Positions 42,762 through 50,788 of a DNA stretch of 64,000 bases are shown here, piece after piece. Source of the stretch: an uncultured Winogradskyella sp. (GTDB lineage: Bacteria > Bacteroidota > Bacteroidia > Flavobacteriales > Flavobacteriaceae); the NCBI RefSeq assembly GCF_947496485.1, contig NZ_CANMCZ010000006.1:124001-188000 (forward strand). The letters are read 5' to 3'. Positions within the stretch are counted from its first letter, which is position 1; every line of letters begins with the position of its first letter. The notes beneath the pieces are model-generated. The model saw nothing but the letters and a program-made list of their open reading frames with translations. It made no database searches and had not been told where the DNA came from. The translations under genes were made by a program, and so were the position numbers.

Positions 42762-42874
42762 GCTTAGATAGGTCTTACAATTCAATTTCAAAAATACAAT
42801 TTTTAGAACATCTTAATTTAAATTAACGTTAATAACTAATCATTTTTTATACATTAGCATTATCAAATTCTAGA

Positions 42875-43612
42875 ATGACATACCTCCATAATATAGGCGC
42901 TTACTTTATAATGATTAAAGATATGTTTCGCAAACCAACTAAATGGTCTGTGTTAAAAACTTTAATTCTTAAAGATATTGATGACCTCATCATTGGTTCC
43001 TTAGGAATTGTAGCATTTATAGCATTTTTTGTTGGAGGAGTTGTAGCGATACAAACGTCGTTAAATATTAGTAATCCATTAATCCCTAAATATCTAGTTG
43101 GTTTCGCAACTCGTCAATCTATTATTTTGGAGTTTGCTCCTACGTTTATTTCCATTATCATGGCTGGTAAGGTTGGATCTTTTATCACCTCTAGTATAGG
43201 TACCATGAGGGTTACAGAACAAATTGATGCGCTCGAAGTTATGGGAATAAATGCCATTAACTATCTTGTATTTCCAAAGTTTGTTGCACTTACACTCTAT
43301 CCTTTTGTTATTTCTATCGCTATGTTTCTTGGTGTACTAGGTGGTTTAGCAGCCTGCGTGTATGGTGGATATGGTACTTATGAAGATTATATTTTTGGTG
43401 TGCAAAATGATTTTATTCCATTTCACATGGCTTATGCATTTATAAAAACTATGGTATTTGCATTTATCTTAGCAACAATACCGTCATTTTATGGATATTT
43501 TATGAAAGGAGGAGCGTTAGAAGTTGGTAAAGCCAGTACGACTTCATTCGTTTGGACTAGTGTTGTAATTATTTTGTTAAACTTCTTACTAACAAGTTTA
43601 TTATTAGGCTGA
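42875..43612 (+). CDS. mlaE: MlaE-family ABC transporter permease
   Basis: A 245-residue inner-membrane protein with five to six helices and the MlaE/YrbE signature (GGVVAIQTSLN, then TRQSIILEFAPTFISIIMAGKVGSFITSSIGTMRVTEQIDALEVMG). Such permeases move phospholipids between membranes. The start ATG at 42875 lies in the palindrome ATTCTAGAAT. It shares its last base with the start of the ATPase gene, so the two make one complex. The usual third partner, an MCE/MlaD protein, is not in this window. Confidence 0.93.
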   Translation: MTYLHNIGAYFIMIKDMFRKPTKWSVLKTLILKDIDDLIIGSLGIVAFIAFFVGGVVAIQTSLNISNPLIPKYLVGFATRQSIILEFAPTFISIIMAGKVGSFITSSIGTMRVTEQIDALEVMGINAINYLVFPKFVALTLYPFVISIAMFLGVLGGLAACVYGGYGTYEDYIFGVQNDFIPFHMAYAFIKTMVFAFILATIPSFYGYFMKGGALEVGKASTTSFVWTSVVIILLNFLLTSLLLG

Positions 43613-44379
43613 TGATAGAGGTAAAAGATTTACATAAATCGTTTGGTGATGCTCATATCCTTAAAGGAATTACTACTTCCTTTGAAAAAGGAAAAACCAA
43701 TCTTATTATTGGACAAAGTGGTTCAGGTAAAACTGTCTTTTTAAAATGTCTATTGGGCTTATTTGAGTTTGAACAAGGCTCTATTTCCTATGATGGTAAA
43801 TTTTTCAGTAAGTTGAGCGGTGATGAAAAACGAGAATTAAGATCAAAAATTGGAATGGTATTTCAAGGTAGTGCTTTGTTTGATTCTATGACTATTGCAG
43901 AGAATGTGATGTTTCCATTACAAATGTTTACTAAAATGAATAAAAGTGAAATGGAAGACAGAGCAGATACAGTTTTAAAACGAGTTAATTTACCTGATGC
44001 CCATAAAAAAATGCCGAGTGAAGCTTCTGGTGGAATGCAAAAACGTGTTGCTATTGCACGCGCTATTGTGAATAATCCTAAATATCTATTCTGTGATGAA
44101 CCAAATTCTGGTTTAGACCCAAAGACTGCTATCGTAATAGATAATCTTATCCAAGAAATTACTGACGAATATCAAATAACAACTGTTATTAACTCTCATG
44201 ATATGAATTCTGTAATGGAGATTGGTGAAAAAATCGTATTCCTCAAAGATGGTCTAAAAGCCTGGGAAGGCTCTAAAGAAACCATATTTAGAACCGATAA
44301 TGAAGTGGTTACTGACTTTGTCTATTCTTCAGAATTATTTAAAAAAGTACGTAAAATGTATATAGAAGAGAATGAATAA
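43612..44379 (+). CDS. mlaF: MlaF-type ABC transporter ATPase
   Basis: A 255-residue ABC ATPase: Walker A GQSGSGKT (residues 34-41), Q-loop MVFQGSALFDS, signature SGGMQKRVAIARA, Walker B YLFCDEPNSGLDP and switch His (INSHDMNS). It overlaps the permease stop by one base. It powers the MlaE-like permease. It is convergent with the DUF389 gene, one base away. Confidence 0.95.
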   Translation: MIEVKDLHKSFGDAHILKGITTSFEKGKTNLIIGQSGSGKTVFLKCLLGLFEFEQGSISYDGKFFSKLSGDEKRELRSKIGMVFQGSALFDSMTIAENVMFPLQMFTKMNKSEMEDRADTVLKRVNLPDAHKKMPSEASGGMQKRVAIARAIVNNPKYLFCDEPNSGLDPKTAIVIDNLIQEITDEYQITTVINSHDMNSVMEIGEKIVFLKDGLKAWEGSKETIFRTDNEVVTDFVYSSELFKKVRKMYIEENE

Positions 44380-44380
44380 G

Positions 44381-45874
44381 TTAATTTCTTCTCACGAAGA
44401 TAGTATCAACTTTCAATTCTTCTTTTAACCATTTTTGCAATGCTCGTTCTCTAACCAAAACCACACTATCAGATAAAGATACTTTCCACCTTACATTGGC
44501 AACGGTTACCGTATCTATATTTATAAAATCTTTAGATTCTAACATTTTCGCATATCCGAAAAACTCTAAATCGTTAAATCTTACTTTGGCATCTTTAGAT
44601 AAGGCACTAAAAGATATTGAATTCTTATTTGTGTTTTTGGATTCTATAAGCTGATTTAAATTAGTGATGTTTTCCTCTAATTCTGTTATTTGTTTTTGAA
44701 GTCCGTCTATAACATTATCTTTTCTATCTAAATCTGCATATGCCCTGTCTAGTGACTGTATCAAACGGTCTGCACTCCTCGTTTTATTTGCATTGATTAC
44801 CAATTCAAAGTCCTGAAGGTTTTCATAATTCTTCTTTTCGTTTTGAATATCCGAAATCATTTCATCACTAACATCTCCATTAAAAAAGAGACTTAACTTC
44901 TTATTATCTGTATCTAAAACTTTTCTTTGTAGCCATAAGTTAGGGTTAGATTCAATCTCATTTTCTACAAAATTTTTGTAATCTCTTTCGTATTTGTTCT
45001 CCTGTAATACAGTTAAAAATGTCCAAATTGCAGGTATCATAACTATAATAGCTATTAGCATTGCAAATCTTGAGATACGTTTACGTTTTGCCGAATTAGC
45101 GTATTTAAGCATTGGAAAACGTAATATTTTTAATACTAAAAATGTTGCTAACGCTATGAATATGGTATTGATAGTAAACAAGTACATTGCACCACCAAAA
45201 AACTGCCAATTACCCTCAGCCAAACCATAACCTGCTGTACATAATGGCGGCATTAAAGCTGTTGCGATGGCGACACCAAAAATAACAGAGGCAATAGTTC
45301 CTTTTTTTGTACGTGCTATGATTAGAGCCAAACCACCAAAGAAGGCAATAAGTACGTCTCTAATATCTGGACGTGTTCTCCCTAAAAGTTCTGAAGTTTC
45401 TTCACTCAAAGGAAATAACCAGAAGAATAAAAAAGCAGTTAATAAACTCAACACAATCATTGTCGCTAAGTTTATCAATGATTTCTTTAAAGTGTCAATA
45501 TCATTAATAGCTATAGACATACCAACTCCTAAAATTGGACCCATTAATGGCGAAATTAACATGGCACCAATCACAACAGCAGTAGAGTTCGCATTGAGAC
45601 CAACCGAAGCCACGAATATAGAACAAACTAAAATCCAAGCCGTTGCTCCCTTAAAAGGAATATCAGCTTTTATAGCAGAAATAGTTGCATCTCTATCTGT
45701 GTCATCCCTAAAGTCGAGTAGCTCGCTTAAAAACGTTTTTGTACTAGCAAATAAGCCTCGTGCATCCTTTCTTACAGCGTCTTTCTTTTCTTCAACAGCA
45801 TTCTCCTTATTTATTTCGTTTGTTATTTGCGATTTCTCCTCCTCAGAAAAGTTAAATTTATTTTCTTCACTCAT
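44381..45874 (-). CDS. DUF389-family membrane protein
   Basis: A 497-residue protein. The first 60 residues are charged and soluble; a DUF389/TIGR00341 membrane core follows with about six helices (AVVIGAMLISPLMGPILGVGMSI, then LMPPLCTAGYGLAEGNW), and residues about 300-497 are a soluble extracytoplasmic part with a coiled-coil stretch (GLQKQITELEENITNLNQLI). Function of the family is unknown. It starts three bases after the mannose-1-phosphate guanylyltransferase stop, so they may be cotranscribed. Confidence 0.88.
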   Translation of the reverse strand: MSEENKFNFSEEEKSQITNEINKENAVEEKKDAVRKDARGLFASTKTFLSELLDFRDDTDRDATISAIKADIPFKGATAWILVCSIFVASVGLNANSTAVVIGAMLISPLMGPILGVGMSIAINDIDTLKKSLINLATMIVLSLLTAFLFFWLFPLSEETSELLGRTRPDIRDVLIAFFGGLALIIARTKKGTIASVIFGVAIATALMPPLCTAGYGLAEGNWQFFGGAMYLFTINTIFIALATFLVLKILRFPMLKYANSAKRKRISRFAMLIAIIVMIPAIWTFLTVLQENKYERDYKNFVENEIESNPNLWLQRKVLDTDNKKLSLFFNGDVSDEMISDIQNEKKNYENLQDFELVINANKTRSADRLIQSLDRAYADLDRKDNVIDGLQKQITELEENITNLNQLIESKNTNKNSISFSALSKDAKVRFNDLEFFGYAKMLESKDFINIDTVTVANVRWKVSLSDSVVLVRERALQKWLKEELKVDTIFVRRN

Positions 45875-45877
45875 AGT

Positions 45878-46960
45878 TTAACCATATTCCTCTCCAAAAT
45901 TAGCTTTCACATTTTGAAGTACTTTTTTAATATCTTGTTCTTTTGCTTTAGGAAAGATAACTAAAACTTCGTCTTTATCAACAATGATATAATCTTTTAG
46001 TCCATCCACAACAACAATTTTATTTGCTTTTGATCTTATCATATTACCAGACGCATCTTCCAATAACACTTTAGAATTCACTATGGCATTATTGTTTTCA
46101 TCCTTATCTAGCTTATCATAAAGACTTCCCCAAGTTCCAAGGTCATTCCAATCGAAAGTAGCAGGAATTACATAAACGTTTTTGCTCTTTTCCATTATGG
46201 CATAATCTACAGAGATGTTTTCTGCTTTGGCATAATTATCTCTGATGAAATCGTCTTCAAACTCTGTGTTATAAACATTATAGCCGTTTTCAAATAGCTC
46301 AAATAATTCAGGTTGATTATTTTTGAACGCAGCAATAACCGATTTAGCACTCCACATAAAAATACCAGCATTCCAAAGAAAATTACCTTGACTTATAAAG
46401 GACTTAGCTGTTTCATAATCTGGTTTTTCTCTAAATTGACTAACATGCGCAATACCTTGGGAAGATACTGCATCAAATTCTATATAACCATAACCTGTAT
46501 TCGGAAACGTAGGAGTGATACCTAAAGTCATTAAAGTATCGTTTTCGGAACAAAAATTGAATGACTGCTTTACGTTATCTGAAAATGCTTGCTCATCTTC
46601 TATCCAATGGTCACTTGGTGCTACAATCATTACAGCATTTTCGTTTTCTTTCTGAATTTTTAAAGATGCATATAATATACATGGTGCTGTATTTCGCATA
46701 GCCGGTTCTAAAACGACTTGACGCTTTGTAACACTCGGTAATTGCTCCATGACTAAATCATTGTAACGCTCATTAGTCAAAATGAAAATATTTTCTTCAG
46801 GAATCAATTGCGCTAAACGATTAAATGTTTTTTGAATTAGTGTATGACCAGTACCAAGCATGTCGTGAAACTGCTTAGGAAAATCTTGTGTACTCACAGG
46901 CCAAAATCTTGAACCGACTCCACCTGCCATTAATATGGCGTAATAATTTTTATTTTTCAT
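45878..46960 (-). CDS. manC: Mannose-1-phosphate guanylyltransferase
   Basis: A 360-residue nucleotidyltransferase making GDP-mannose from GTP and mannose-1-phosphate. The signature GGVGSRFWPVSTQDFPKQF begins near residue 14; EPAMRNTAPC, the acidic VAPSDHWIED and FREKPDYETA follow. It lacks the C-terminal isomerase half seen in bifunctional ManC enzymes. It overlaps the SprT-like stop by one base. GDP-mannose would feed surface polysaccharide or glycoprotein synthesis. Confidence 0.95.
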   Translation of the reverse strand: MKNKNYYAILMAGGVGSRFWPVSTQDFPKQFHDMLGTGHTLIQKTFNRLAQLIPEENIFILTNERYNDLVMEQLPSVTKRQVVLEPAMRNTAPCILYASLKIQKENENAVMIVAPSDHWIEDEQAFSDNVKQSFNFCSENDTLMTLGITPTFPNTGYGYIEFDAVSSQGIAHVSQFREKPDYETAKSFISQGNFLWNAGIFMWSAKSVIAAFKNNQPELFELFENGYNVYNTEFEDDFIRDNYAKAENISVDYAIMEKSKNVYVIPATFDWNDLGTWGSLYDKLDKDENNNAIVNSKVLLEDASGNMIRSKANKIVVVDGLKDYIIVDKDEVLVIFPKAKEQDIKKVLQNVKANFGEEYG

Positions 46961-47556
46961 TATTCTAATAATTCTACTTCAGCATTAGGGTTGAACAGAT
47001 ATAATTTACCTGTTTTAACCTCAACACATTCAAAGCGTTTTCTTCGTTTATTTCCCTTTTTAAAAACTCTATCATTATAAAGCTTAAAGGCTTGTCCCAA
47101 AGGTACTTCAAATACATATGTCTTATCATTACTTTCGTCGAATTGCTTTAAGGCTAAGGCGAGTTGCGTGTCTGTATCGCTGGATGCTTTTGGGTTCTTA
47201 AAATGTTTTGCCAATAAAGGTAATAATGAGATTGGAAATATTTCTGGTCTAAGATAAGGTAACATTAAATGCTGAAAAGTTTGTTTCCATTCTTTACCGT
47301 GAGGTTTTATAAAACGACCATATGTACTGTAAGCTTCAAAATGTGCAATTTCGTGTATTAAGGTAATTAAAAAACGATACGGATTTAAATTAGAGTTTAT
47401 TGTAATCTGATGCTTACCATTAGGTAACTGTCTATAATCTCCATGTTTGGTTTTACGCTCGTTTTTAACTTTAACGACCAAATTATCATTTACCAATAAC
47501 GCTTTTATCATTGGTTGTGCTTGTTCTGGGATAAAATCTATATGTGTTGTTTGCAT
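46960..47556 (-). CDS. SprT-like zinc protein
   Basis: About 198 residues from the ATG at 47556; the frame extends upstream to 47607, but that stretch contains the terminator of the neighbouring VWA gene. The zinc motif HEIAH (LITLIHEIAHFEAY) and a following KPHGKEWKQTF region match the SprT-like domain, also seen in the DNA-protein crosslink protease SPRTN. The C-terminal zinc ribbon is not clear. It is upstream of manC with a one-base overlap. Activity in bacteria is not established. Confidence 0.85.
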   Translation of the reverse strand: MQTTHIDFIPEQAQPMIKALLVNDNLVVKVKNERKTKHGDYRQLPNGKHQITINSNLNPYRFLITLIHEIAHFEAYSTYGRFIKPHGKEWKQTFQHLMLPYLRPEIFPISLLPLLAKHFKNPKASSDTDTQLALALKQFDESNDKTYVFEVPLGQAFKLYNDRVFKKGNKRRKRFECVEVKTGKLYLFNPNAEVELLE

Positions 47557-47599
47557 TGCTGTAAAAATACAGCTTTTAGAAAATTTGGTAAGAAAAAAT

Positions 47600-47633
47600 A
47601 GAAACACTTTTAGATTTTACTAAAAGTGTTTCT
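47600..47633 (-). terminator. Rho-independent terminator after the VWA gene
   Basis: A perfect 14-base-pair stem (47600-47613 with 47620-47633) around a six-base loop. The minus strand then reads TATTTTTTC, the expected T-run for the VWA gene ending at 47645. Confidence 0.88.
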
Positions 47634-47644
47634 CAGCCATATTA

Positions 47645-49231
47645 TTAATACTTCTCCGCAAGTAAAGATGATGTTTCTAACATATTGATAAAATCTTGCC
47701 TATAGCCATTTATATCATCTCCTTTGGCTTTAGATGCCAATTCCTCAACCATAGCATATGTGATATTCCCTTTGTAATTAGAATCTCTTAATAAGAGACC
47801 AAAGCCAGCAACTGCAGACGAAAATCTAAAGTTATTTGAAGTTAATTCTAACTTCACTCCTTCATCTACAATGGTATTAGTAATTAAAATACTTTCGTCT
47901 TGCTTTGGTTTTTTATATCGAAATTTTATGGTCAGTAATTCATCAGTTTTAGATGCTCTTGTACTTTCTGTTTTTTGATATTTTAAAGGATCATGTTTTG
48001 ATATATTCTCAGTTGAATTTGAAAGAACCACCTCATAAAGCGCAGTAACCGTATGACCTGCGCCTAATTCACCGGCATCTTTTTTATCGTCATTAAAATC
48101 TTCATCATTCATAAGTCTATTTTCATAACCTATTAATCTGTAGGCTTTAACTTGTTTTGGATTAAACTCAATCTGAATTTTTACATCCTTAGCAATCGTG
48201 AACATATTGGTGCGCATATCAGTTGAAAAAACCTTTTTTGCTTCTTTAATATTATCAATGTAGAAGTAATTTCCATTTCCTGCATTGCTTATTTGTTCCA
48301 TTCTACCATCTTTATAATTTCCCATTCCAAATCCGCAAATAGTAAGGTAAATATCTTCTTTTCGCTTTTCTTCAATCAACCTCACCAATTCAGAACTTGA
48401 TGACATACCTACATTAAAATCACCATCTGTTGCTAATATCACTCTATTATTTCCATTTGCAATTAAATTCTCTTTCGCAATATTATATGCTAATTGTATA
48501 CCTTGACCTCCTGCTGTAGAACCACCAGATTCAATTCTATCTAAAGCTCTAATAATTTTTTCTTTTTTTGACGCTTTTGTAGAAGGTAAAACTAATCCTG
48601 CAGAACCAGCATAAGCTACTATAGCAACTTTGTCATTTTCATTTAATTCGCTCAACAATAATTTTAGTCCTTTTTTAAGCAACGGTAATTTATCATTAGA
48701 TGACATAGAGCCTGAGGCATCAATTAAAAACACAAAATTGCTAGGTTTTAAATCATTATAATCCAATGATTTTCCTTGAATTCCGATATGAACAAGTTTA
48801 TGCTCAGTATTCCACGGACAATCTGCAACTTCATTAGAAAATGAAAAAGGATGTTTATCTGTGGGTTGAGGGTAATCATAGTTAAAATAATTAATCATTT
48901 CTTCTATTCGCACAGCATCCTTTGGTGGTAATTGATTGTTATTTAAAAAACGTCTAACGTTACTATATGATGCATTATCTACATCTATAGAAAATGTTGA
49001 TAAAGGATTTTGTTTCGCCTCTTTAAATGCGTTTTCATAAATTCTATCATATTCTTCTGTATTATGATCAATTACTACCTCTTCGTCTGCAGCTACATTA
49101 TACAATTCAACTTCTTCTACTGAATAAATAGTGTTTTTAGATTCATTAGGATTATGACAGGCGCTAACTAACAAAACAACTGCCAATCCGATTGAAAATT
49201 TAATTACTGATTTAAATGGTTTTACTTTCAT
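47645..49231 (-). CDS. VWA-domain lipoprotein (YfbK-like)
   Basis: A 528-residue protein with a lipoprotein signal ending VVLLVSAC. An N-terminal conserved part (NPLSTFSIDVDNASYSNVRRFLNN) is followed by a von Willebrand A domain with MIDAS DASGSMSS (about residues 170-177), and a C-terminal DUF3520-type region. Members sit in the outer membrane or periplasm and probably act in protein-protein contacts. Divergent from a pair of unknown genes across a 133-base gap with an inverted repeat. Confidence 0.9.
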   Translation of the reverse strand: MKVKPFKSVIKFSIGLAVVLLVSACHNPNESKNTIYSVEEVELYNVAADEEVVIDHNTEEYDRIYENAFKEAKQNPLSTFSIDVDNASYSNVRRFLNNNQLPPKDAVRIEEMINYFNYDYPQPTDKHPFSFSNEVADCPWNTEHKLVHIGIQGKSLDYNDLKPSNFVFLIDASGSMSSNDKLPLLKKGLKLLLSELNENDKVAIVAYAGSAGLVLPSTKASKKEKIIRALDRIESGGSTAGGQGIQLAYNIAKENLIANGNNRVILATDGDFNVGMSSSSELVRLIEEKRKEDIYLTICGFGMGNYKDGRMEQISNAGNGNYFYIDNIKEAKKVFSTDMRTNMFTIAKDVKIQIEFNPKQVKAYRLIGYENRLMNDEDFNDDKKDAGELGAGHTVTALYEVVLSNSTENISKHDPLKYQKTESTRASKTDELLTIKFRYKKPKQDESILITNTIVDEGVKLELTSNNFRFSSAVAGFGLLLRDSNYKGNITYAMVEELASKAKGDDINGYRQDFINMLETSSLLAEKY

Positions 49232-49259
49232 AATTTTATATTTTTAAACGTTATACAAG

Positions 49260-49267
49260 CAAACCTA
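49260..49267 (-). promoter_or_regulatory. -7 box (TAGGTTTG) of the VWA gene
   Basis: The minus strand reads TAGGTTTG, fitting TAnnTTTG, 28 bases before the VWA ATG. No -33 TTG seen at standard distance. Confidence 0.5.
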
Positions 49268-49308
49268 GAGCACTATTGATTTTATCCTTTGGAAAACACT
49301 TGTAAATC

Positions 49309-49329
49309 ATTTGTAAATAGTTTACAAAT
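49309..49329. promoter_or_regulatory. Inverted repeat in the divergent gap
   Basis: ATTTGTAAA-tag-TTTACAAAT, a perfect nine-base inverted repeat, with a further TTGTAAAT half at 49300-49307. It lies just upstream of the plus-strand promoter and could be an operator for both sides. Confidence 0.5.
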
Positions 49330-49338
49330 ATTACACAA

Positions 49339-49367
49339 TTGACTTTCAGCACCTTATATTAAATTTG
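49339..49367 (+). promoter_or_regulatory. Promoter TTG-N18-TAAATTTG
   Basis: TTG at 49339-49341, an 18-base spacer, TAAATTTG at 49360-49367: close to the ideal Bacteroidota promoter. The box overlaps the only good start codon (TTG at 49365) of the following gene. Confidence 0.7.
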
Positions 49368-50264
49368 AATTTAGAAGAAAAGCATATATTCTCACAGCTA
49401 AAACTAGCCATAACGCAAAAGTTCTTGGAAGGTAACAGTGCATCTCATACTATTGAAGATTGGAAAGGTGATGATATTATAGCATTTCAAGAAGATTTAT
49501 TTGATAAAGTAAAAGCACGTGTAAGCGAAAAATGGTTCTATACCTATTTTAAGAATGAAGCAAAAAAATTACCTCGAATTGATATGCTTAATCTATTAAG
49601 TAATTACGTAGGTTACCAAAACTGGAATGCTTTTGAGGCTGAAAATAAAGTTAAAACTAAAATCTCAAAACCTAAAAAAGCTTATAAAACATACTTATGG
49701 CTTATAATATTATTACCATGTATTTTATTAGCGTTTTCTATTATTAATAAAAAAAATGAGTATCAATTTTGTTTTTATGATTCTATAAAGAATGAACCAA
49801 TAAACAACGTTATTTTAAATATTAAAATTTTGAAAAATGGTGAATCACCAATTCATAGAACCTCTGATTCTTTAGGTTGTTTTAACTATTCGGCAGCAGA
49901 TAAAGAAATTAAATTTATTGTTGAATCACCTTATTATAAAACGGATACAATTGTTAGACAATTTAACTCTAATAAAAATACAGTCGTAAAGCTTGTAGCT
50001 GATGATTATGCCTTAATGCTCAATTATTATACGAATAAGAATATTAATGAGTGGAAAAAACACAAGAAAAAACTAAGTGCTATTTTTCATGACAACGCAG
50101 AAATTTATCAATTTTTTAAAAATAGTAACGCTGTAGAACTATATACAAAACAAGAATTTATTCAGAAATTGACTATTCCGACTAGAAGTTTAAAAGACAT
50201 GCAAATCTTAGATAAAACTGTAGTTGACGGTAAAATTGTAAAATTAAAATTTGTAATTCATTAA
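49365..50264 (+). CDS. Membrane protein of unknown function with N-terminal cytoplasmic domain
   Basis: Up to 299 residues. The N-terminal about 100 residues (RIDMLNLLSNYVGYQNWNAFEAEN) resemble a short domain found at the front of many Bacteroidota proteins; one membrane helix spans about 108-126 (LWLIILLPCILLAFSII); the rest is a small extracytoplasmic beta domain. No ATG lies between the upstream in-frame stop at 49314 and residue 74, so TTG at 49365 or TTG at 49425 must be used, unless the promoter box at 49360 is not real. It is followed two bases later by a lipoprotein gene. Function unknown. Confidence 0.7.
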   Translation: MNLEEKHIFSQLKLAITQKFLEGNSASHTIEDWKGDDIIAFQEDLFDKVKARVSEKWFYTYFKNEAKKLPRIDMLNLLSNYVGYQNWNAFEAENKVKTKISKPKKAYKTYLWLIILLPCILLAFSIINKKNEYQFCFYDSIKNEPINNVILNIKILKNGESPIHRTSDSLGCFNYSAADKEIKFIVESPYYKTDTIVRQFNSNKNTVVKLVADDYALMLNYYTNKNINEWKKHKKKLSAIFHDNAEIYQFFKNSNAVELYTKQEFIQKLTIPTRSLKDMQILDKTVVDGKIVKLKFVIH

Positions 50265-50266
50265 CT

Positions 50267-50776
50267 ATGAATTTGAAGATAAAACATATTGTACTTATCC
50301 TAGTTAGTATTATACTTTCAGCTTGTGCCATGGAAAATAGAAGTGTAAAAAGTTCTGATGAAACTTACGAGATGGCTGCAGAAGAATTGGATATAGAAGT
50401 CGTAAGTAATTATGAAGTTATACCCACTTTCAACGCTCCATTGATTAATCAAAAATTGCAAGATTTTTATGATTTAATTGCTTTACAAAACCAACATCCT
50501 GAGTTTACAGAAGAAGTGACAGAGCAACTAAAGAACTATACAAATGATTCCCTTTCTAATTTTAAAACTAAAAATGTAGCAATCATTGAAAATGTTAAGC
50601 AAATAGGTAAGATAATCCACCTTAATGATAGTACAAAGAAAATAAAACTTACTTATAATAAAGTCGTAGACAATACAAAAATCGCTGATACCATTTTTGC
50701 TATTATCAATAATAAAATTATAAAAATTGATGGAGAACCGATAGTCTCTAAAAAGGTTCGTTTTTCTAAGAATTAA
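50267..50776 (+). CDS. Small lipoprotein of unknown function
   Basis: A 169-residue protein with a lipoprotein signal (LVSIILSAC, Cys20). The mature part starts acidic (SSDETYEMAAEELDIEVV), then becomes mixed alpha/beta; no domain recognised. Two bases after the previous membrane protein gene, so part of the same transcript. It faces the convergent haloperoxidase-like gene. Possibly an outer-membrane partner of the upstream membrane protein. Confidence 0.75.
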   Translation: MNLKIKHIVLILVSIILSACAMENRSVKSSDETYEMAAEELDIEVVSNYEVIPTFNAPLINQKLQDFYDLIALQNQHPEFTEEVTEQLKNYTNDSLSNFKTKNVAIIENVKQIGKIIHLNDSTKKIKLTYNKVVDNTKIADTIFAIINNKIIKIDGEPIVSKKVRFSKN

Positions 50777-50788
50777 CCTTAATATTCT

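Noticed and set aside
42868..42877. ATTCTAGAAT palindrome at the MlaE start, resembling joined REP ends
   Set aside because: Only ten bases with no variable middle; likely chance and not enough for a repeat call.
45267..45881. Plus-strand open frame of about 204 codons opposite the DUF389 gene
   Set aside because: Mirror of a conserved membrane-protein frame; no start signal and no recognisable domain.
46960..47607. Longer N-terminus of the SprT-like protein starting at 47607
   Set aside because: It would run across the perfect terminator stem at 47600-47633 of the VWA gene and add an unrelated hydrophobic start.
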